This document shows, piece by piece, positions 25,983-34,900 of a stretch of DNA of 64,000 bases (position 1 is the stretch's first letter; each line of letters starts with the position of its first letter). The translations under genes were made by a program, and so were the position numbers. The notes below the pieces were generated by a model. The model was not told the origin of the DNA. It worked only from the letters and a program-made list of their open reading frames with translations, and ran no database searches. Source of the stretch: Thermoplasmatales archaeon UBA447 (GTDB lineage Archaea > Thermoplasmatota > Thermoplasmata > Thermoplasmatales > Thermoplasmataceae); the NCBI GenBank assembly GCA_002503205.1, contig DARE01000008.1, positions 1 through 64,000 on the forward strand. The letters are read 5' to 3'.

Positions 25983-26865
25983 TATTAACGCGGGACCTTC
26001 CGGATTTAAAAAACTTCTCTCAGAAGGTTTTATAGAGGCAGCTGGTGTATTCAATGGAATGAGTGCACTTCTGGCACAGCAGGCCGGATTCAGGGCACTG
26101 TACCTCTCTGGGTCAGGAGTTGCAGGTGCGATGGGCCTTCCTGACCTCTCCATTACAACACTTTCTGAAGTTGCGGACGAAACCCGCAAAATAACATCGG
26201 TTTCTGGACTCCCACTTATTGTTGATGCAGACACCGGTTTTGGAGAGGCAATAAACGTAATGAGAACTGTGCGGGTGCTGGAAGATGCGGGCGCAGCTGC
26301 ATTACATCTGGAAGACCAGGTTCTCCCAAAGAGATGCGGTCACCTCAACGGAAAGAAAGTGGTGGAGATGGAGGAGATGGGAAAGAAGATAATGACGGCA
26401 ATAGCCTCCAGGCACAATCCTGATTTCATGATCATAGCGAGGACTGATGCCAGGTCCGTGAACGGACTGGACGATGCCATTGAGAGAGCACTTTACTACA
26501 GGAAGTGCGGCGCTGACATGATATTCACTGAAGCACTGGAATCAGCTGAGGAATTCCTGGAATTTTCATCAAAGGTTAAAACCCCTCTGCTTGCAAATAT
26601 GACAGAGTTTGGAAAAAGCCCTCTTCTTTCGAGTTCAGAACTGAAAGACCTGGGTTACAGTGCTGTCATATTCCCACTTACAGGATTCAGAGTAGCTCTC
26701 AAATCCCTGCAAAAAACCTACGAGACTCTTATTAGGGAGGGAACTCAGAGAACCTTTATCGATGACCTGATGACAAGAAGGCAGTTTTATGAGGTCATTG
26801 GCTATGATGAATATGAAAAGGACGATAGAGATATATTCAATATGAAAGGTGAAAAAGATGACTGA
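25963..26865 (+). CDS. prpB: 2-methylisocitrate lyase
   Basis: The product is 300 residues of the isocitrate lyase/PEP mutase superfamily. The metal site DADTGFG (about 87-93), the EDQ... segment and the signature KRCGH (about 124-128) with the catalytic cysteine are present. It splits 2-methylisocitrate to pyruvate and succinate. KRCGH as opposed to KKCGH or KKXGH favours the methylisocitrate lyase type, as does its position between prpD and a citrate-synthase homologue. The ATG lies inside the end of prpD and the stop inside the prpC start region, so all three are translationally linked. Confidence 0.92.
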   Translation: MSILRDNINAGPSGFKKLLSEGFIEAAGVFNGMSALLAQQAGFRALYLSGSGVAGAMGLPDLSITTLSEVADETRKITSVSGLPLIVDADTGFGEAINVMRTVRVLEDAGAAALHLEDQVLPKRCGHLNGKKVVEMEEMGKKIMTAIASRHNPDFMIIARTDARSVNGLDDAIERALYYRKCGADMIFTEALESAEEFLEFSSKVKTPLLANMTEFGKSPLLSSSELKDLGYSAVIFPLTGFRVALKSLQKTYETLIREGTQRTFIDDLMTRRQFYEVIGYDEYEKDDRDIFNMKGEKDD

Positions 26866-27922
26866 AATAAGTGTTCCAAAGGGACTTGTTGGAGTTATAG
26901 TTGACAAAACTGCAATATGCACTACTGATGCTGAAGGAAACCTTGTCTACAGAGGATATAAGACGGTAGATCTGGTCAATAAGAAAACCTTCGAAGAGGT
27001 TGCATACCTTGTAGTACATGGTGATCTCCCGAACAGCAATCAGCTTAAGGAGTTCAATGAAATGCTGGTAAATAGTGGAGAAATAGACTCAAGGGTACTG
27101 AAGATTATTGATCTTCTTAAGGAGAAAGATATAATGAAGAACCTTCGATCAATGATATCCCTGTATCCATACAAATCTGCTGATCCTGAACATTTGCTGC
27201 CAGAAATCATCGCTAAGGTTCCCGGCATAATAGCTCATTCATATGCAGCGGAAACTGGTAAATCTGTTGGCAGGTCTGAAGCTTCCAGCTACAGCGGAAG
27301 GTTCTACCAGATGATTACCGGAAATACTGACGCCAGAAAATCGCAGTTCCTTTCAAAACTGATGATTCTTTACATGGAGCATGAGTTCAACGCATCCACT
27401 TTTGTACTCAGGGTAGCGGCATCAACACTTACTGATCCAGCTTCAGCATTCACCAGTGCACTGGGAACTCTAAAGGGGCCTCTCCATGGCGGTGCAAATG
27501 CCGAGATACTTGACTTCTTCAAAAGCTTCAGGAACGAGGATGAGGCCGTAAAATTTGTTGATGCACAGCTTGAATCCGGGAAGAAGGTAATGGGCTTTGG
27601 ACACAGAGTTTACAAACAGAAGGATCCGCGTGCACAGCTCGTGAAACAGTTAATGAAAGAGCTGAACCCTGACTCTAAGGAACTGAGAATAGCAGAAGCC
27701 ATCGAGGCTCGAGTTTGGGAGAAAAAGCATCTCCCCGCCAATCTTGATTTCTATGCTGCAATTCTTATGGATCAGCTTGGAATTCCTCAGGATCTCTATA
27801 CTGCCATTTTTGCAGCAGCCAGAGTGTTTGGATGGTGGGCGCACTACGAAGAACAGCTGAGCGATAACAAGCTGATAAGACCTTCTTCTGAATATGTGGG
27901 CCCAAAAGACAGGGTTCTCTGA
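26858..27922 (+). CDS. prpC: Citrate/2-methylcitrate synthase
   Basis: The product is 354 residues, in the size range of compact archaeal citrate synthases. Catalytic stretches are HGGANAE (about 208-214) and GFGHRVYK (about 247-254), and the aspartate in NLDFYAAILM (about 294-303). It condenses propionyl-CoA or acetyl-CoA with oxaloacetate. Genomic context with prpD and prpB argues for propionyl-CoA, but archaeal enzymes of this kind often use both, so it may also serve the citric acid cycle. The ATG at 26858 follows a ribosome site (GGTGA); a GTG at 26849 falls within that site. Confidence 0.9.
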   Translation: MTEISVPKGLVGVIVDKTAICTTDAEGNLVYRGYKTVDLVNKKTFEEVAYLVVHGDLPNSNQLKEFNEMLVNSGEIDSRVLKIIDLLKEKDIMKNLRSMISLYPYKSADPEHLLPEIIAKVPGIIAHSYAAETGKSVGRSEASSYSGRFYQMITGNTDARKSQFLSKLMILYMEHEFNASTFVLRVAASTLTDPASAFTSALGTLKGPLHGGANAEILDFFKSFRNEDEAVKFVDAQLESGKKVMGFGHRVYKQKDPRAQLVKQLMKELNPDSKELRIAEAIEARVWEKKHLPANLDFYAAILMDQLGIPQDLYTAIFAAARVFGWWAHYEEQLSDNKLIRPSSEYVGPKDRVL

Positions 27923-27924
27923 AT

Positions 27925-28287
27925 TCAGAGAACTTTCAGATCTATTTTTTCAGATTTTCTATTGAAAGCCTGAAAGTCAGAAATTCTGTAAGGGCTTGCC
28001 ACAATTATGTGTATTTGCCCAGTATTGGAGAACATTGAAACGTCAGCATCCGAAGGTAATGCTACCCCTGAAGGATGTGAATGCACACTCCCAACTACAG
28101 AAAAATCTATTCCCTTATGGTAGAGGTTGAATATTGTGTGATGGTCTCCCTGCACAGTACCAGGGAGCATAAGTATCTCATAGATTATCTCATGCTCTGC
28201 CTTCAGAAAGGCCCCAAACTCCCTTGGATAACTGTCCTTTGAGGCTTCCATTATCATTTTAAGTGTACGGAGCCTAATTGACCACAT
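27925..28287 (-). CDS. JAMM/MPN+ metalloprotease (Rpn11-like)
   Basis: The product is 120 residues, a minimal MPN domain. The catalytic Glu lies in the EFGAF stretch (about 23-27), and the zinc motif H-x-H-P-x7-S-x2-D is complete in VHSHPSGVALPSDAD (about 68-82). Archaeal JAMM proteases remove ubiquitin-like SAMP modifiers from proteins and may also recycle them for sulfur transfer. The start overlaps the end of the NAD kinase gene by 14 bases. It converges on prpC with a two-base gap. Confidence 0.9.
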   Translation of the reverse strand: MWSIRLRTLKMIMEASKDSYPREFGAFLKAEHEIIYEILMLPGTVQGDHHTIFNLYHKGIDFSVVGSVHSHPSGVALPSDADVSMFSNTGQIHIIVASPYRISDFQAFNRKSEKIDLKVL

Positions 28288-29092
28288 TTCTTATCAGCTT
28301 CTCCCTGATTCTCTCATAGAATGAGTTTCTGAAAGTCACGAATCGAGCCCTTTCCGGAGATACAGTGATCCTTATATCGTCATTCTCGTCTACAGCGAAC
28401 TGCTCCTGGCCATCAACAATAAGGTCACAGGATTGCTTCTTTCCGAAGATCCTGAGATTTATCTCCTGGGAGCTTGGTATTACAAGGGGCCTGCTTCTGG
28501 ACCTGAAAGGTGCCAGATACGTTACAACCATGGCATCAAGGGTTGGATAAAGAATTGGCCCACCGGCACTGAATGAGTATGAGGTTGAACCTATTGGTGT
28601 TGCAACAATCACACCATCGGATGTTGTACTGTCAAAAAAAGTCCCATCTACAAAAAGCCTGAACTTCCTGATCTTGGCTATTTTGCTGGAATGAAGTACC
28701 ACCTCATTGGTCGAGTCGATGATCTGTGTTCCATTTATGGTCAGTCTGAGCTTCATGGTCTCCTCCACCTTGTAGTTCCCCTTTATCAACTTGTAAACTG
28801 AGGACTCCACCTCTCCGATCTCAACCTCTGAGAGGAACCCCAGGCTTCCCATGTTTATCCCGAGGACCGGCCCTTTTGCGAGCTGCAGTGACCTGAGGAC
28901 AGAGCCGTCTCCGCCTACAGTTATAAGAATGTCGGCTTCCATTGATTCTATGCTGTTACCCTTTCTGTTGAGCATCCTGGCTGCTTCCCTGTCATATATG
29001 ACTTCCCAGTCAGCAGGAAGTATCTCTACAATCCTTCGGACTATGTTTGCACATCTTGTGCAGTCCTTTCTTACGATAAAACCTATCTTCAT
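28274..29092 (-). CDS. nadK: NAD kinase
   Basis: The product is 272 residues. The GGDGS motif (about 59-63) and the later NEVVLHSSKIAKIRKF and TPIGSTSYSFSAGGPI stretches (about 130-145 and 168-183) define the family. It phosphorylates NAD to NADP, with the GGDG aspartate and the Thr-Ser-Tyr loop forming the substrate site. It overlaps the inositol monophosphatase-like gene by four bases, and in some archaea the two activities are fused as an NADP phosphatase/NAD kinase, so the pair may balance NAD(P). Confidence 0.94.
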   Translation of the reverse strand: MKIGFIVRKDCTRCANIVRRIVEILPADWEVIYDREAARMLNRKGNSIESMEADILITVGGDGSVLRSLQLAKGPVLGINMGSLGFLSEVEIGEVESSVYKLIKGNYKVEETMKLRLTINGTQIIDSTNEVVLHSSKIAKIRKFRLFVDGTFFDSTTSDGVIVATPIGSTSYSFSAGGPILYPTLDAMVVTYLAPFRSRSRPLVIPSSQEINLRIFGKKQSCDLIVDGQEQFAVDENDDIRITVSPERARFVTFRNSFYERIREKLIRNVVN

Positions 29093-29859
29093 TTCAGGGC
29101 CTCCGCAAATTCTCTACTGCTTGCTCCGATTATGGATTTTCTCTCCCTGACATCCAGCCCCATGTTAAAATCATTGAAATGGCCATCTAATACAATGCCC
29201 CCAGCTTCCCTGAGGATAAGTACCCCTCCGGCCACATCTATATTTCTAAGTGAGTTGAAATCACCTACATATGCCATAAGATCCGCTGATCCATTTGCCA
29301 CCAGACAGAGTTCCAGTGAGGCACAACCAAGTGAGCGAATTCTCCAGCCGCCCCTTAGGATCGGGGAAACATGATCATGTCCTGCTCTTCCAAGGCCTCC
29401 GAGAGCACATCCCCGTGGATCCTGGGAAACTTTTATTCTCTTTCCGTTTGCGAACGCTCCCTTGCCTTTTACAGCATGATAATTTGTTTTCCTGGCCAGG
29501 TCTGCAACTATAGCAATCCTCGCTGATGATAGATCCTCCTTTACAACCGCACCGGAAAATGAAAAGAAAGGTATGCCATTCTCCGCATTGTATGTTCCAT
29601 CCAGCGGATCAACCATTAAAGACTCCCCATAGCCGAGGTCAGTAAAACCACTCTCCTCGCTTATGACATTCAGAGGCAGATCCCTTTCACGTATAAAATT
29701 CAGGATGTGATCATCACAGATTCTGTCAAGTTGATGGGTTGCGGTACCGTCTGCACCCATTCCGATGATATTGTTTCTATTGACTGAACCGGTCTGTGAG
29801 GAGATGAGTTCCCTTAAAGAATTTCCAAGTTCAATGAGTTCATTTTCAAGATCCGACAC
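29089..29859 (-). CDS. Inositol monophosphatase-superfamily phosphatase (FBPase/IMPase/NADP phosphatase)
   Basis: The product is 256 residues. The metal motifs SEESG (about 66-70) and DPLDGT (about 84-89), and the second DVAGG motif (about 207-211), are in the right order for the lithium-sensitive phosphatase superfamily. Archaeal members hydrolyse fructose-1,6-bisphosphate, inositol phosphate or NADP. Direct coupling to nadK favours an NADP phosphatase or a bifunctional role, but the sequence does not settle this. A TATA-like box (GTTATAATATTG, about 29868-29880) precedes the ATG. Confidence 0.88.
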   Translation of the reverse strand: MSDLENELIELGNSLRELISSQTGSVNRNNIIGMGADGTATHQLDRICDDHILNFIRERDLPLNVISEESGFTDLGYGESLMVDPLDGTYNAENGIPFFSFSGAVVKEDLSSARIAIVADLARKTNYHAVKGKGAFANGKRIKVSQDPRGCALGGLGRAGHDHVSPILRGGWRIRSLGCASLELCLVANGSADLMAYVGDFNSLRNIDVAGGVLILREAGGIVLDGHFNDFNMGLDVRERKSIIGASSREFAEALK

Positions 29860-29910
29860 AGTGTCAATATTATAACACTAAAGATAACCTTTCTGGGAAA
29901 AATTGGAAAA

Positions 29911-30729
29911 TCAGTCTCCAACAACACTGTCCAGCAGAAGATTCAGCCTCTGAGAAAGCCTCTTAAGTGCATAGTCCAGCACATCTATTGCCTTCAATGA
30001 GCCATCCGTCTCAAACTGGAACACGTATTTGGTATCATCCTCTGTTACCTTTACGTCAGGATTGTCAAGCAACTGCGAAAGAAATGTGCATCTGTTATCA
30101 TCGCTGAACACTATCCTTTCAGCATTTTCCGATAGAACTGAATCTGGACAATGATTCTTGTAGGTCTCCCAGTTCTTGACCTTCTTCTTCTCTACCAGAA
30201 ATTCTCTATGATACTTGTACGAGACCCCAGAGGTTACCTGCCATTTGGTGTGCTTTTTCCCTGTACCAAGTATGGCTTCGGCTGTAACCAGAATTGCCTG
30301 TCTCGGGCCAAGCTTCACAATTGGAATCTCCTTATCGGCAGGAACAAGATCTGACTTTCCGACAGGCTGAAGGTCACCTGAGTTTACGACGCCAGAGCCT
30401 ATCTTATTTATCGAAAATGTCATTGTGCATAGTGGGCAACCCTCACCTTTGCATGAGCAATTATCCCTGAAATTCATTGAAAGATCTGAAACAATAGGCA
30501 CCAGAGAAAGCCTATGCGCTACTATTTCATCGAATAATGGAAGGGATGAGTCATACACATTGCCCTCACTGTCTCTTATCTGGCCATGATGAAATATAAC
30601 TTTATCTATGGCAAGCTTCGGGACGTCATCCATCAAAGTTCTTCTCAAGGCGTTTGCTGTTGATGGTGTGAGTCCATCCACAGTGAACCGGATAAAGTCA
30701 TCAGACATTGTGTTAATTGTCACTGACAT
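29911..30729 (-). CDS. rpoD: RNA polymerase subunit D (Rpo3)
   Basis: The product is 272 residues from the ATG at 30729. An upstream in-frame ATG at 30780 would overlap the uS11 gene and adds residues with no family match. Subunit D forms the assembly platform with subunit L. The dimerisation start ([16 protein letters not shown], about 13-28) and the insert domain are present. Four cysteines in [11 protein letters not shown] (about 94-104) form the site that in Sulfolobus subunit D binds a Fe-S cluster. The gene is at the end of the uS13-uS4-uS11 operon, the standard archaeal order. Confidence 0.94.
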   Translation of the reverse strand: MSVTINTMSDDFIRFTVDGLTPSTANALRRTLMDDVPKLAIDKVIFHHGQIRDSEGNVYDSSLPLFDEIVAHRLSLVPIVSDLSMNFRDNCSCKGEGCPLCTMTFSINKIGSGVVNSGDLQPVGKSDLVPADKEIPIVKLGPRQAILVTAEAILGTGKKHTKWQVTSGVSYKYHREFLVEKKKVKNWETYKNHCPDSVLSENAERIVFSDDNRCTFLSQLLDNPDVKVTEDDTKYVFQFETDGSLKAIDVLDYALKRLSQRLNLLLDSVVGD

Positions 30730-30733
30730 CTGT

Positions 30734-31117
30734 TTATACTCTCCTGCCTCTCTTACCGCCTTTCTTCTTTGTTCCGTCATGTGGAATCGGAGTTACCTCT
30801 TCAATTCTCAGGATCTTGAAGCCGGCTCTTGAAAGAGCTCTAATTGCACTCTGAGCACCTGGTCCAGGGATCTTTGATTTGTTTCCGCCTGGAGCCCTTA
30901 CCTTGATTATGAGATCAGATATCTCCTTCTCCCTCAGTTTTTCAGCAACCAGATCAGCTGCTTTCATTGCAGCATATGGGCTTGACTCATCTCTGTCATT
31001 CTTCACTACCATGCCGCCTGTGGCTTTGGCGAGGGTTTCAGCCCCTGTTGGATCAGTTACCAGAATTATAGTATTGTTAGCTGAGGCAAAAATATGTGCT
31101 ATTCCTGTTTTGTTCAT
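30734..31117 (-). CDS. rps11: 30S ribosomal protein uS11
   Basis: The product is 127 residues. The start [18 protein letters not shown] (4-21), the [17 protein letters not shown] stretch and the Arg/Lys-rich C-terminus ending [10 protein letters not shown] are typical. uS11 sits on the platform of the small subunit and is the binding partner of Fap7/AK6 proteins, one of which is encoded at 18700. Its start overlaps uS4 by four bases. Confidence 0.97.
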   Translation of the reverse strand: MNKTGIAHIFASANNTIILVTDPTGAETLAKATGGMVVKNDRDESSPYAAMKAADLVAEKLREKEISDLIIKVRAPGGNKSKIPGPGAQSAIRALSRAGFKILRIEEVTPIPHDGTKKKGGKRGRRV

Positions 31118-31743
31118 CTTCCTCTACCTCTTCTTCCCTGCCTGTCGTTCCTCCCACGGCTGCGCTCAGGAGGGGCTTCCTCCTTCTGCTCTCTTTCCCC
31201 ATTTGGAAGGACATTGCTCATAATTACCTGCCTCATTGGATGAAGATCATCCTTGAATGGAGAGTTTTCAACATATTCAATGCTATCCTCCAGTGATGCC
31301 TCAACCATTATGCTTGGTATGGTAACTCTTCTTCCATTCATTGTAACATGGCCATGTGTAATCAACTGCCTTGCCTGTTTGAGAGTTCTTGCAAGGTTTC
31401 TTCTGTATACTATGGTCTGAAGGCGTCTTGCAAGTATAGCCTCGATATCAAGTGAAAGGACATCATCGAGGGTTGCGTTGCCACCGAGAAGCTTGTATCT
31501 GTTAAGCCTTGCTATGAGGGCATCATACTGTTTCTGGGCATTTGGATCATTGTTCCTTAGCTTTGCCTGTAGATCTCTAGCCTGGCTTCTGAAATTGTCA
31601 AGGAACGACTGCCCCTTCCAGAGTTCTCTCTTGTTCTTCAGCCCATATTTTTCAACTATGACCCTCTCAGAGTCAATTCTGTCTTTTTCCCAAGGGTGCC
31701 TTGGTGTTGAATATGTCTTGTGCGGAAATTTAGGATCTCCCAT
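31114..31743 (-). CDS. rps4: 30S ribosomal protein uS4
   Basis: The product is 209 residues. The archaeal opening [20 protein letters not shown], the S4 RNA-binding domain ([20 protein letters not shown], about 117-136) and a basic, Arg/Gly-rich tail are evident. It nucleates small-subunit assembly on 16S rRNA. It is coupled to uS13 (six-base gap) and uS11 (four-base overlap). Confidence 0.97.
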   Translation of the reverse strand: MGDPKFPHKTYSTPRHPWEKDRIDSERVIVEKYGLKNKRELWKGQSFLDNFRSQARDLQAKLRNNDPNAQKQYDALIARLNRYKLLGGNATLDDVLSLDIEAILARRLQTIVYRRNLARTLKQARQLITHGHVTMNGRRVTIPSIMVEASLEDSIEYVENSPFKDDLHPMRQVIMSNVLPNGEREQKEEAPPERSRGRNDRQGRRGRGR

Positions 31744-31749
31744 AATTCA

Positions 31750-32262
31750 TCACTCCTTCTTCCTCTGAACTCCTACAGTAAGGCCTCTTCTTCCATTTGA
31801 CCTTGTTCTCTGACCTCTTACTTTTTTGCCCAGTTCGTGCCTTATGCCACGATATGACTTCATCTTCTTCATGAGGTTAATGTCATCCTGGATTATTATA
31901 TCGAGATCGTTGGACACCAGATTAAGGTCTTCCCCGTTCACTGCATCTCTGCGGTGATTTTTGGCCCATACTGGAACACCTTCGTATTCCTTTGATTCCA
32001 CGTAATCTCTTATTCTGTCTGTCTCCTCTTCAGGCAGCTCACCAATCTTTGTTTTGCCATTGATGTTGAGTTTTCTGGTGATAATCTGTGCCAGCCTTGG
32101 TCCAATCCCCTTTAGATCAGATAATGCTAGCTCAACGGATCTTTCACCGTCCAGATCCTTTCCCGCAATCCTTACAATATACTGGAAATTCTCCTTTTTT
32201 GCATCCTGCTTCTTAGGCTCCTGTTTTTTATTATCCTGCTTGTTATCCTGCTTAGATGCCAT
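31750..32262 (-). CDS. rps13: 30S ribosomal protein uS13 with Lys/Gln-rich N-terminal tail
   Basis: The product is 170 residues. Residues about 26-150 are the conserved uS13 domain (YIVRIAGKDLDGERSVELAL, then GIGPRLAQII), with the Arg-rich RGQRTRSNGRRG near the end. The first 25 residues are an unusual low-complexity tail built from repeats of KQDNK/KKQEPK/KKQDAK type. The gene is the first of the alpha-type operon; a TATA box at 32301-32315 lies about 45 bases upstream of the ATG. Confidence 0.95.
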   Translation of the reverse strand: MASKQDNKQDNKKQEPKKQDAKKENFQYIVRIAGKDLDGERSVELALSDLKGIGPRLAQIITRKLNINGKTKIGELPEEETDRIRDYVESKEYEGVPVWAKNHRRDAVNGEDLNLVSNDLDIIIQDDINLMKKMKSYRGIRHELGKKVRGQRTRSNGRRGLTVGVQRKKE

Positions 32263-32300
32263 TGAACCATCCTTTGAATATTATCCCCCAATCGAACAGA

Positions 32301-32315
32301 CACTTATATTATTGT
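32301..32315 (-). promoter_or_regulatory. TATA box of the uS13 operon
   Basis: On the minus strand it reads ACAATAATATAAGTG, about 45 bases upstream of the rps13 ATG, giving a short leader of roughly 20 bases. Confidence 0.5.
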
Positions 32316-32553
32316 CCTTTCACGATGGAGCGTCTAAGAGTATTCCTTAAGGATATATAAACTGAGCCCTCCAGGATAGATATGGAATCGATCGGGCCTA
32401 TTGTCCTGATATTACACCCGAGGCTAAATTTATAAAAATTAACATTTACTGCTCAAATTAAGTTTGTATCTACGCATTATTAATTGAAATTGTTACAATG
32501 TCTTATTCAATCAGTGGCATTTGACCTGACTTCTTCATCAATTTTCAGGTGAT

Positions 32554-32841
32554 TTAACTGAAGTTAGTAAAGAGCCTGTGGTCTCCCTTTCCATCCAGGA
32601 CACCGAGTCTGACCAGTGCATCGATCCACCCATATGAGTAGTTTATAGCAGCAAAAGCATTGAGCAGGTCCCCCTTTTCAATAAAATATTTAGAATCCTC
32701 ATAATAACTCCTTATCAGATTCAGGGAGTCTTCAGCAAACCTGTAAAGGAAAGAGTCACTGTGTGGTGAAACTGTAATCTTCCCGAGAGCTTCCTCCTCT
32801 ATTGACAGATATCTCAAAACCCTCTCTTTCAGATCTTCCAT
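32554..32841 (-). CDS. DUF357 family protein
   Basis: The product is 95 residues. The helical pattern with a late AFAAINYSYGWIDALVRLG stretch (about 65-83) matches DUF357, a short archaeal family of unknown function. The ATG at 32841 is chosen because a TATA element (32861-32870) lies about 24 bases upstream; an open frame to 32892 would start inside the promoter. It is divergent from the ABC transporter. Confidence 0.82.
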   Translation of the reverse strand: MEDLKERVLRYLSIEEEALGKITVSPHSDSFLYRFAEDSLNLIRSYYEDSKYFIEKGDLLNAFAAINYSYGWIDALVRLGVLDGKGDHRLFTNFS

Positions 32842-32860
32842 GTTATGGTATAATCTGCCA

Positions 32861-32870
32861 TTATTTATTA
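32861..32870 (-). promoter_or_regulatory. TATA box of the DUF357 gene
   Basis: On the minus strand this reads TAATAAATAA, centred about 24 bases before the ATG at 32841. It fixes the start and predicts a leaderless message. Confidence 0.5.
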
Positions 32871-32936
32871 GGCTCCACATAATTTGCTTCATCTATTGAG
32901 AAATTAACCTGGATCAGATCATTTGGTGGCCCCTAT

Positions 32937-33776
32937 ATGATACACTGCGAAAACCTTACCAAAAAATACAGTGACGGATTTACCGCCCTCAATTCTGTTT
33001 CGTTTGAAACAACTGGAAGGATTAACACATTGATAGGCAGGAACGGAGCTGGGAAAACCACACTTACCAGAATTCTTTCAACCCAGCTCATGCCTACTTC
33101 TGGTACAGCCTCCATCAATGGTATGGATATAACCAAAGACGTAGATCAGATTAGGAGAAGCATAGTCAGCATACCACAGGAGGCTTCACCTCTTGGTATA
33201 CTGACTGCCCAGGAGCAGGTAGGGATGTTCCTGATTGGCAGAGGACATTCTTTCAGATCAGCAAAGGAGGAGTCAAGAATTGCACTTGAATCACTTGGGT
33301 TGGGTGATTTCAGGAATCTACCAGCTGACAAGCTTTCGGGTGGGATGAAAAGAAAGATCTTTGTAGCAATGGCCATCGCATCGAGGGCTGAGACAGTTTT
33401 CCTTGATGAACCCACAACCGGCCTCGACCCCATATCCAGAATAGAAGTCTGGTCCGCAATACGGGAGATTGAGTCAGAAATCTTCCTGACAACCCACTAT
33501 ATGGAGGAGGCCCAGGATCTTTCTGAGCATGTGTTCCTTCTTGAACATGGAAACATAGCTGCAAGTGGCACGGTAAAGGATCTTCTGAAACCTTTTTCTG
33601 GAAAGGTCCGCGTGGAATCACACACAGAGATTCCGGATGCAATTAAGATAGGGGCCATGTGGATTTCATATGTTACTGCTGATGAGACTTCAGAGTATCT
33701 GGGAAAGGGATGCACAATCAAACCCATAAGCCTGGATGACGTGTTCATCTCAAGGGGGGTTGAAGTTGAATCTTAG
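32937..33776 (+). CDS. ABC transporter ATP-binding protein
   Basis: The product is 279 residues. Walker A GRNGAGKTT (about 34-42), signature LSGGMKRK (about 132-139), Walker B region VFLDEPTTGLDP (about 153-164) and the switch His in TTHYMEE (about 184-190) are intact. It resembles the DrrA/NatA group of exporters. The membrane partner is the next gene, whose start overlaps this one's stop. The substrate cannot be read from the sequence. Confidence 0.92.
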   Translation: MIHCENLTKKYSDGFTALNSVSFETTGRINTLIGRNGAGKTTLTRILSTQLMPTSGTASINGMDITKDVDQIRRSIVSIPQEASPLGILTAQEQVGMFLIGRGHSFRSAKEESRIALESLGLGDFRNLPADKLSGGMKRKIFVAMAIASRAETVFLDEPTTGLDPISRIEVWSAIREIESEIFLTTHYMEEAQDLSEHVFLLEHGNIAASGTVKDLLKPFSGKVRVESHTEIPDAIKIGAMWISYVTADETSEYLGKGCTIKPISLDDVFISRGVEVES

Positions 33777-34488
33777 GTTCATAGTTTCGCTGGCATGGTC
33801 ATATGGTTTCAGGGTTATATTCAGGGGCCCATCCTACATTATATCATCGATGAGTGCCCCTCTCACATTACTTTTCATAGTATCCATACTCTCTCATGGA
33901 ACACTCATCAACTACGCTCTTGTGGGTGGATTTCTTGGCCTCATAGCATCTGTTGCACTTTCCAGTTCTGGAGATGCAGCTTTCATGAGGCTACAATTAA
34001 GATTTCAGGACCTCTATGTTGCATCGAAGGTCTCACCTTCCGATTACATGATAGGGCTGACCCTTAGTTATGTGATATTCTCACTTCCTGGGATCATACT
34101 GTATGCAATACTTGGTGCCATATTCCATATATTCACCCTTGGAGCTGTTCTGGCACTTATAGGAATTATGTGTTTCCTGGTTGTTGGGACATCTTCTATC
34201 TCTTTCATTGTGTCTAGCAGTATAAAGCACGTGAGAAACGTATGGGGAATAGCAGGGATCATGTCTGTCATAATGACTGTGCTTCCTCCAACATTCTATC
34301 CTTATGAGTATATTCCAAAATGGGCACTATACGCTCTTTCTGCAACACCAGTTACTCCTGCGGCAGTACTCGCTCAGTGGGCCTTTGGCCTTTCGCCGCC
34401 AATGATCAATGAGCTTTACATATTTGTCATAGAGACTATAATATATTTCTCAATGGCACGTTATTTAACTAGATGGAGGGAAAACTGA
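33766..34488 (+). CDS. ABC-2 type transporter permease
   Basis: The product is 240 residues with six hydrophobic segments, typical of ABC-2 permeases that pair with DrrA-like ATPases. I place the start at TTG 33766, seven bases after a G-rich ribosome site (33754-33759); an in-frame ATG at 33736 and a TTG at 33760 are alternatives that add residues with no membrane character. It overlaps the ATPase gene and is surely part of the same exporter. Confidence 0.85.
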   Translation: MNLRFIVSLAWSYGFRVIFRGPSYIISSMSAPLTLLFIVSILSHGTLINYALVGGFLGLIASVALSSSGDAAFMRLQLRFQDLYVASKVSPSDYMIGLTLSYVIFSLPGIILYAILGAIFHIFTLGAVLALIGIMCFLVVGTSSISFIVSSSIKHVRNVWGIAGIMSVIMTVLPPTFYPYEYIPKWALYALSATPVTPAAVLAQWAFGLSPPMINELYIFVIETIIYFSMARYLTRWREN

Positions 34489-34492
34489 GTCG

Positions 34493-34512
34493 CAGAATTC
34501 ACTTTGATTCTG
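34493..34512. terminator. Hairpin between convergent genes
   Basis: CAGAAT and ATTCTG form a 6-bp stem with an eight-base loop just after the permease stop codon and before the end of the convergent gene. It may end transcription from either side; no strong T-run follows. Confidence 0.35.
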
Positions 34513-34543
34513 TAAAATGTTAAATGATTGTGTGCTACAGCAT

Positions 34544-34870
34544 TCATCTGGATCTGCTGTAATTTGCAATTAAATCCAGGAGCTTTCTCTTTGTCTCCTG
34601 GTCAAAGGCCCCCTCTTCCTCCTTCTTTAGAATGTAGTCCCTTGCCTCCTTGATGCCTCTTTTGGAGGCAATGGAGTAGATACTCCCCATTACAGCTCCC
34701 CTTACACTGTCCGGGAGATCCTCTACCGCTCTCCCAAGCATAAAGTTGAACTCTTCCGATTTTCTCATGTCAAGTTTTCTTATTTTCTTTCCACTAGGCT
34801 CAGGGTGATTGTATCTTTCAGCCCTGTTAAACCTGCTGAACCTGCTGGATTTATTTGCCTTATTCACCAT
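34544..34870 (-). CDS. Basic small protein of unknown function
   Basis: The product is 108 residues. The first 35 residues are rich in Lys, Arg, Asn and Ser and probably disordered or RNA-binding. The rest is predicted helical (EFNFMLGRAVEDLPDSVRGA onward), ending in a polar SYSRSR-like tail. No motif is recognised. It lies 30 bases downstream of the Taw2-like gene on the same strand, so it may be co-transcribed, and a role with RNA would fit but is not shown. Confidence 0.65.
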   Translation of the reverse strand: MVNKANKSSRFSRFNRAERYNHPEPSGKKIRKLDMRKSEEFNFMLGRAVEDLPDSVRGAVMGSIYSIASKRGIKEARDYILKKEEEGAFDQETKRKLLDLIANYSRSR

Positions 34871-34900
34871 GAAATTTGATTAATATGCTTTCTTGGTTCT

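Noticed and set aside
32500..32560. C/D-box-like small RNA (TGATGA and CTGA on the minus strand)
   Set aside because: Only one C and one D box about 20 bases apart, no internal C'/D' pair and no terminal stem.
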